Shown here piece after piece: positions 14,428 to 18,198 of a DNA stretch of 18,198 nucleotides. The DNA comes from SIG607 sp045648445. GTDB taxonomy: Bacteria; Bacillota; Clostridia; Oscillospirales; Acutalibacteraceae. Numbering within the stretch: the stretch's first letter is position 1; each line of letters begins with the position of its first letter. The translations under genes and the position numbers were made by a program. The stretch is taken from contig JAZRNY010000045.1 in assembly GCA_045648445.1 (NCBI GenBank), positions 1 to 18,198 on the forward strand, written 5' to 3'. The notes below the pieces were generated by a model, which had not been told where the DNA came from, ran no database searches, and saw nothing but the letters and a program-made list of their open reading frames with translations.

Positions 14428-15438
14428 CTAAACTAATGTATTAAGATATGATATAAGAGCGTCAGCGGCAAGACTTCCGCCGTATTTTGCTTCCTCAAGA
14501 GAATTTGATTCGGTGCCTACTTCAAGCAGTATACTGCCTGTGGTAAGGTGCTGATTATAACGGCTTGAAACAAGGGCTAACTGTCGAGCAAGGCCGGGAT
14601 ATAACACTTCCATAGTTTGCTGATACTTTACTGCGAAGGTAAAGTTTTTCTCCCAGTTTTTATGGTTGGCAACCGTTTCACCGCAACCCATAACAAGCAT
14701 AACCTGAGCCGCTTTTTTGCCGTTTATTTCTACTATGGGTTTTACTCGGTCGGTGCCGTTTCCTGCAATAGAATCGCGGTGCAGGTCAATTACTATTTTT
14801 ATGGACGGATATTTTTCTAAATTCTTTTTTACCGTTTCTCCGCTTCGGTTATAACTGCCGTTATATTCAGGGTAGTCGTGTTCGGTTTTGTCGTGTACCG
14901 TTTTAAAACCTGCGTTGTTTAATTTTTCACTAATAATATCCCCAACGGCAGTAATGTTTTCCGACTGTGTTCGTGTGCGCGTTACGTCTTTATCGGTGTA
15001 GTAATCTCTGTCTTCGGGTAAAAAACATTCGGTGGTGTGGGTATGCATAATAAGTATTTGAACGTCGCCGTATTTTGTTAATTTAATGGGATTTGGCGCT
15101 TCAAGATACTTTTTTATATTAAGGTTAATTTCTGCTCGGTTTTTAACGTAAACGCGGTTGTAGGAGGTTTTGCTTTTGTAGGGCGATATAAATTGTTCCA
15201 ATACATTTCCCTTAGGTGTAGCCGAAACGTTTGTTGCTGTACTGCTTTCGCTGCTTTGCGTTTTGTTAGAACTTATGTGATATTCGGCGATTTGCTGTTT
15301 GTTGGGTTCTTTTTTTAAGTTATCGTCTCCTGATACGTAAACACCGCTTATTATAATAATTATTACACATAAAAACGCCGTAATCGAAAGGGTAAAAATA
15401 CCGCCCAAATCCTTCAAAACATTCACCGAACCTTTCAT
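14428..15438 (-). CDS. spoIIP: Stage II sporulation protein P (peptidoglycan amidase/endopeptidase)
   Basis: A 336-residue membrane-anchored wall hydrolase that acts with SpoIID during forespore engulfment. One transmembrane segment lies at about 13-33, then a Ser/Thr/Asn-rich linker, then the SpoIIP catalytic domain (about 125-335). Zinc-site motifs are visible: HTHTTE (132-137), DLHRD (218-222) and LLEVGTESN (304-312). The ATG at 15438 has no ribosome site ahead of it. An AAAGG lies just inside the frame, before an in-frame GTG at 15426, so translation may start at the GTG. It follows gpr by 26 bases and precedes a small membrane protein gene by eight. Confidence 0.93.
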   Translation of the reverse strand: MKGSVNVLKDLGGIFTLSITAFLCVIIIIISGVYVSGDDNLKKEPNKQQIAEYHISSNKTQSSESSTATNVSATPKGNVLEQFISPYKSKTSYNRVYVKNRAEINLNIKKYLEAPNPIKLTKYGDVQILIMHTHTTECFLPEDRDYYTDKDVTRTRTQSENITAVGDIISEKLNNAGFKTVHDKTEHDYPEYNGSYNRSGETVKKNLEKYPSIKIVIDLHRDSIAGNGTDRVKPIVEINGKKAAQVMLVMGCGETVANHKNWEKNFTFAVKYQQTMEVLYPGLARQLALVSSRYNQHLTTGSILLEVGTESNSLEEAKYGGSLAADALISYLNTLV

Positions 15439-15441
15439 TTA

Positions 15442-15470
15442 TATATATGAATAAAAGTTGCAAGTTATAC
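15442..15470 (-). promoter_or_regulatory. Possible sigma-E-type promoter of spoIIP
   Basis: On the minus strand, GTATAACT (15463-15470) and CATATATA (15442-15449) are 13 bases apart. They resemble the mother-cell sigma-E pattern of an ATA-containing -35 box and a CATA-type -10. B. subtilis spoIIP is known to be sigma-E-dependent. The -35 overlaps the gpr stop codon. The match is partial and the region is AT-rich. Confidence 0.35.
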
Positions 15471-16295
15471 GATTGAAAGTAAAAGACTTCTGTCGGTTGC
15501 GGGTTGTAAAAAACAGTTTAACGATACCGAAAGGGTAGCGGCGGCGCGGTCTATAAGCAAATCAATTTCACGCGGTGTTACTATCATCGGCGTTGAGCGT
15601 TTTTCGTTACTTCCCAAAAGTGCAGCATCAAGACAGGTGGGCACACCTACTGCAATAACCGGTATACCAACCGTTTGTTTGCTGATTTCTTTGCGGTCGT
15701 TGCCCACACCCGAACCGGGAGAAATTCCACTGTCACAAAGTTGTATGGTTGTTCCGAGTCTCTGGGGTTCTGCCGCTGCAAATGCGTCTATAACTATAAG
15801 CCCGTCGGCTTTGCAAGATGATATAACACCCTTTAAAATTTCTAAGGTTTCTACACCCGTTTGACCTAAAACTCCAGGTTGAATTACGCCTATATCTTTA
15901 AGCCCTGTCAGTCCCGTTTGCCGTCTTAAATAGGGACTTAAATGACGGGTAGCAAGTATTTTGTCAGCCACTTCGGGCCCTAAGGCGTCCGGAGTAATGT
16001 TGCGGTTGCCTAGCCCTGCAACTAAAATATTGTTTTTTGGAAATGAAAAATTAGACAATTCTTTGATTATGATTTTTTCGAGTTCTTCATAATCACCGCC
16101 GTGGTATAAAAGGTCGGGAATATCAATATTAATGTAATTTCCTTTAGGTTTGCCCAAAGATTTTTCGCCCTGCTCGTTAATAACTTTAATTCTTGTCACC
16201 GTTATTATAGAATTTTTTTCGGTTTCGCAAATAATTCCGTTTGTATCGGTTATCCTGCTGTTAAGTTCGACTGCAAGGTCACTTCGTGCGTCCAT
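15465..16295 (-). CDS. gpr: Germination protease (GPR endopeptidase)
   Basis: A 276-residue aspartic-type protease that degrades small acid-soluble spore proteins at germination. The N-terminus MDARSDLAVEL is the known GPR start/propeptide motif. The catalytic-domain signatures are VAGLGNRNITPDALGP (Asp103) and LIVIDAFAA (Asp170), which correspond to the two active-site aspartates described in Bacillus. GSGVGNDRKEIS and ITPREIDLLID-like segments (here VTPREIDLLID) follow. The open frame extends upstream to 16427, but ATG 16295 has GAGGTGA five bases ahead and matches the family N-terminus, so I chose it. The protein is shorter than Bacillus GPR (371), mostly through a short propeptide and tail. 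It is divergent from rpsT and followed by spoIIP, the usual order. Confidence 0.94.
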   Translation of the reverse strand: MDARSDLAVELNSRITDTNGIICETEKNSIITVTRIKVINEQGEKSLGKPKGNYINIDIPDLLYHGGDYEELEKIIIKELSNFSFPKNNILVAGLGNRNITPDALGPEVADKILATRHLSPYLRRQTGLTGLKDIGVIQPGVLGQTGVETLEILKGVISSCKADGLIVIDAFAAAEPQRLGTTIQLCDSGISPGSGVGNDRKEISKQTVGIPVIAVGVPTCLDAALLGSNEKRSTPMIVTPREIDLLIDRAAATLSVSLNCFLQPATDRSLLLSIV

Positions 16296-16353
16296 AATAA
16301 TCACCTCGTTACTTATTGTTTGATATAAATATTTATTTATTAAAAAAAAGTTG

Positions 16354-16382
16354 TTGATTTTTTTTATAATTAGTGATATTAT
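16354..16382 (+). promoter_or_regulatory. Promoter of rpsT
   Basis: -35 TTGATT (16354-16359), a 17-base spacer and -10 TATTAT (16377-16382), about 35 bases before the GTG start. An AAAGGAGGTG ribosome site follows at 16401-16410. Confidence 0.7.
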
Positions 16383-16416
16383 ATCTTTGTTAATGCTTAA
16401 AAAGGAGGTGCAATAA

Positions 16417-16677
16417 GTGCCTAACATTAAATCTGCTAAAAAACGCGTGCTTACCAGTACTGCTGCTTACGAGCGTAACAAGGCTTACCGTTCTGCTTTA
16501 AGAACTGCTGTTAAAAAGGCTGATGCTGCTATCGCAGAAAACTCTGCTGATGCTAAAGAGGCTGTAAAGGTTGCAGTTAAGAAGATCGATCAGGCTACCG
16601 CTAAGGGTATTCTTCATAAGAACACCGCAGCAAGAAAGAAGTCCAATCTCGTTTGCCGTCTTAACAAAATCGGCTAA
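16417..16677 (+). CDS. rpsT: 30S ribosomal protein S20 (bS20)
   Basis: An 86-residue basic protein with the S20 start MPNIKSAKKRV and the conserved KGILHKNTAARKKSNL block (about residues 63-78), which binds 16S rRNA in the lower body of the small subunit. The start is GTG at 16417, preceded by a near-perfect AAAGGAGGTG site seven bases upstream. Non-ATG starts are common for rpsT in other bacteria, where they help autoregulation. It is a single-gene unit, divergent from gpr (a typical clostridial neighbour), with two hairpins behind it. Confidence 0.97.
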   Translation: MPNIKSAKKRVLTSTAAYERNKAYRSALRTAVKKADAAIAENSADAKEAVKVAVKKIDQATAKGILHKNTAARKKSNLVCRLNKIG

Positions 16678-16695
16678 TTGGAATTCTTTTCTGAA

Positions 16696-16744
16696 ATCAG
16701 CTTAATATAAAACGGGACTTAATTTAAAGTCCCGTTTGGCTGAT
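16696..16744. repeat. Long inverted repeat behind rpsT
   Basis: An inner perfect stem AAACGGGACTT / AAGTCCCGTTT (16710-16720 with 16727-16737) and an outer stem ATCAGC / GCTGAT (16696-16701 with 16739-16744) together form a nested hairpin. Only three T follow on plus, so it is a weak terminator by itself. It may protect the rpsT 3' end from decay or act with the next hairpin. Confidence 0.75.
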
Positions 16745-16758
16745 ATCAAATATATTCC

Positions 16759-16786
16759 GTCGCCTTTAGGGCGGCTTATTTTTTTG
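16759..16786 (+). terminator. Rho-independent terminator of rpsT
   Basis: A six-pair stem GTCGCC / GGCGGC with a TTTAG loop is followed by TTATTTTTTT. It is a compact GC-rich hairpin with a good U-run, placed after the longer nested inverted repeat. Confidence 0.8.
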
Positions 16787-16812
16787 CTTTTTTATCCTGT
16801 TTTTTATGGGTT

Positions 16813-17496
16813 TTATTTTTCTGCTTTTAAAGATTGCGCAATTTTCAAAAGTTCTTCTTTATCCAAATCTCCAAAAGAAACTATTTCATAAGAATAGTTT
16901 TTATCAGAAAAATATATTGCATTTCGATTTATACTTTCTTTTCGTATAAATAAATATTTATCAATTTCTTCTATAATGCAATTGTGAGTATCTATATATG
17001 ATTGTTGGTAGCTAAGACAAATTTGAGTATAATGAATTTCAGATCCATTCTTATTTTTATATAAAATATAATTATCAATTTCTCCTTTTTCAACTCGGGA
17101 TATTTCATATCCTTTTGGAATATAGGAGGGTGAGTAATATTCTTTAATTTGTTCGATAGTATTTAAATTATCGTTATACACAACTATCGAAAATTTTTCA
17201 AAGGTTTCAATAACAAAGTTTTTGATTTTTTCGCGTAATGCATCAACGCTTAATACTGTACTTGTCAGAGCAATTATTATAACCGCTATAATTATAGCAA
17301 CACGCTTCGCAACGGTATTTATCAGTTTAAAGTACGGCTTTTTCTGACGTTTTATAAGACGTTGCATACTTTTTTCAAAATCAGGCGAAAAGTCTATATT
17401 AAGATTTTGCGTAAATTTATATTGCTCTGCCGTTTCTTCAACGTACAAATCAAGCGCTTTCTTTAATAATTCTTTTTCTTTTAATGTAAAGGTCAT
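16813..17496 (-). CDS. Membrane anti-sigma factor, DUF4367-type
   Basis: A 227-residue single-pass membrane protein. An N-terminal cytoplasmic part of about 60 residues (MTFTLKEKELLKKALDLYVEE at the start) would contact the sigma factor. A hydrophobic helix follows at about 65-84. The extracytoplasmic part (about 110-225) resembles DUF4367: YSPSYIPKGYEI, then an ILYKNKNGSEIHYTQI strand, a NRNAIYFSDKNYSYEIVS segment and a final KEELLKIAQSLK helix. Its ATG overlaps the sigma gene stop by four bases (ATGA), the usual arrangement for sigma/anti-sigma pairs. It probably holds the sigma factor inactive at the membrane until a signal arrives. The signal cannot be read from sequence. Confidence 0.82.
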   Translation of the reverse strand: MTFTLKEKELLKKALDLYVEETAEQYKFTQNLNIDFSPDFEKSMQRLIKRQKKPYFKLINTVAKRVAIIIAVIIIALTSTVLSVDALREKIKNFVIETFEKFSIVVYNDNLNTIEQIKEYYSPSYIPKGYEISRVEKGEIDNYILYKNKNGSEIHYTQICLSYQQSYIDTHNCIIEEIDKYLFIRKESINRNAIYFSDKNYSYEIVSFGDLDKEELLKIAQSLKAEK

Positions 17497-17996
17497 AGTT
17501 TTACCTCTTTAATTATTTTTTTTGCTCGTTCCAGACGTTTTCTGACAGAATTATCTGAAATTTTATAAATGGTTGCTATTTTTCGGGTCGGCATATCAAA
17601 ACAATATTTCAATATTAAAATGTCCCTATAACTTTCGGGAAGTTCTCTTATTATATCCAGCATATTATAAACATCTTCTGTATAATCTGGTTGATCATTG
17701 TGATATTTTTTCGTATTTTCTATATACGTTTTTTCACTTCTCAGCAAATCTAAACATACGCTTTTTGCAACAATTGTTATGAATGAAACAGTTTTTTGAG
17801 AATCAACGTTTTCAATGGTATCTATGTATTTTGTAAGTTTTAAAAATGTTTCCTGTGTTGCATCTTCAGCTAAATTTTTTTCGGACATATATTTATATGC
17901 TATATAATATACAAGTTTTTTATAATTAATATATATCTGTTCAAATTTATCCTTTTCTTCTTGCGTATCAAGCGCCGAAAGATATAAAATTAACAT
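17493..17996 (-). CDS. Sigma-70 family (ECF-like) RNA polymerase sigma factor
   Basis: A 167-residue two-domain sigma factor. Region 2 (about 20-90) shows YYIAYKYM and the AEDATQETFLKL segment that contacts polymerase and the -10 element. Region 4 (about 110-165) has LPESYRDILILKYCFDMPTRKIATIY and the DNA-reading helix SDNSVRKRLERAKKII. No region 1.1 or 3 is present, as in ECF-type factors. An in-frame ATG two codons earlier (18002) is possible. I favour 17996 because MLILYLSALDTQEE matches the usual start of this group and AAAGGG lies 10 bases ahead of it. It is followed with a four-base overlap by its putative anti-sigma factor, and preceded by a leader with a strong stem-loop. Confidence 0.88.
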   Translation of the reverse strand: MLILYLSALDTQEEKDKFEQIYINYKKLVYYIAYKYMSEKNLAEDATQETFLKLTKYIDTIENVDSQKTVSFITIVAKSVCLDLLRSEKTYIENTKKYHNDQPDYTEDVYNMLDIIRELPESYRDILILKYCFDMPTRKIATIYKISDNSVRKRLERAKKIIKEVKL

Positions 17997-18024
17997 TCCC
18001 ATTATTCCCTTTCAAAAAACGGAC

Positions 18025-18056
18025 AGCCAAAGTGCTTAATTAAAAGCACCTTGGCT
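18025..18056 (-). terminator. Stem-loop in the leader of the sigma factor gene, terminator- or attenuator-like
   Basis: Two 13-base arms, AGCCAAaGTGCTT (18025-18037) and AAGCACcTTGGCT (18044-18056), pair with one mismatch around a six-base loop. On the minus strand the stem is followed by GTCCG and then six T, just before the sigma gene's ribosome site. It could end the transcript of the gene at 18133-18198 or attenuate the sigma operon. Confidence 0.6.
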
Positions 18057-18132
18057 TAAGTGAGGTTATCTTAAACAGTAAAACTGTTCAATTTTAATTA
18101 CACACAAAAGAACTGCCGCCTTGTGTTATGTC

Positions 18133-18198
18133 TTATTTAATTCTGTTAAACTCCAGTTCTTCATATTTTCCGTTAAATAACTCATCATATTCTTTTAC
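18133..18198 (-). CDS. 3' end of an unidentified gene (partial)
   Basis: The last 21 codons and a TAA stop (18133-18135) of a minus-strand reading frame that enters from the right edge. The visible residues begin KEYDELFNGKYEELEF and end NRIK, a charged, helix-prone tail that reads like coding sequence. There is not enough to name it. It has the same orientation as the sigma/anti-sigma pair, and 130 bases rich in small inverted repeats lie between. Confidence 0.5.
   Translation of the reverse strand, partial: VKEYDELFNGKYEELEFNRIK

Noticed and set aside
16296..16427. N-terminal extension of GPR from the longer open frame
   Set aside because: The extra 44 codons are AT-rich, overlap the rpsT promoter and ribosome site on the other strand, and do not match the GPR family. 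The downstream ATG has a good ribosome site.
1..18198. Insertion sequences, prophage, tRNA genes or attachment sites
   Set aside because: I saw no transposase, integrase, phage protein, cloverleaf-type tRNA or flanking direct repeats anywhere in the window.

Overview
The window reads as a stretch of chromosome from an AT-rich, endospore-forming member of the Clostridia, probably a gut-type Oscillospirales-like lineage. This rests on three things. The sporulation genes gpr and spoIIP lie side by side. Strong AGGAGG-type ribosome sites and sigma-A promoters with near-consensus boxes recur throughout. The ribosomal proteins, 6S RNA and DUF1292 protein are of Firmicutes type. The lineage is inferred from protein features only; no search was run.

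Layout, left to right. (1) 1-552: end of rplM and all of rpsI, closed by a strong terminator. (2) 562-2557: a sodium:neurotransmitter-symporter (SNF) transporter coupled to a flavin-reductase-like protein, facing a DUF348/3D-domain cell-wall protein across a shared terminator. (3) 3603-4094: a 490-base AT-rich gap with a consensus promoter and a perfect 22-base palindrome. (4) 4095-5260: a Gfo/Idh/MocA oxidoreductase. (5) 5270-5775: a 6S RNA gene on the minus strand directly behind a small acidic DUF1292 gene. (6) 5845-8244: a three-gene overlapping operon of a HAD phosphatase, an MFS transporter and dCMP deaminase. (7) 8247-12103, minus strand: thrB and thrC with their own promoter, preceded by a MATE efflux pump. 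(8) 12113-14287: a zinc/manganese-type binding lipoprotein without its ABC partners, then a second Gfo/Idh/MocA oxidoreductase. (9) 14222-16295, minus strand: gpr, spoIIP and a 65-residue membrane protein. (10) 16354-16786: rpsT. (11) 16813-18198, minus strand: a sigma factor/anti-sigma pair behind a leader rich in stem-loops, and the last 21 codons of another gene.

How the genes work together. thrC and thrB carry out the last two steps of threonine synthesis, in reverse gene order. GPR degrades small acid-soluble spore proteins at germination, and SpoIIP cuts peptidoglycan during engulfment. The sigma and anti-sigma genes overlap by four bases and should form a regulatory pair. 6S RNA binds the housekeeping polymerase holoenzyme. 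The remaining genes look like ordinary metabolism and transport.

I did not find a convincing undescribed multi-gene system. The best second looks are the HAD-MFS-dCMP deaminase operon, the small protein behind spoIIP whose 3' end contains the opposing gene's terminator, the structured leader before the sigma factor, the orphan metal-binding lipoprotein, and the palindrome in the 490-base gap.
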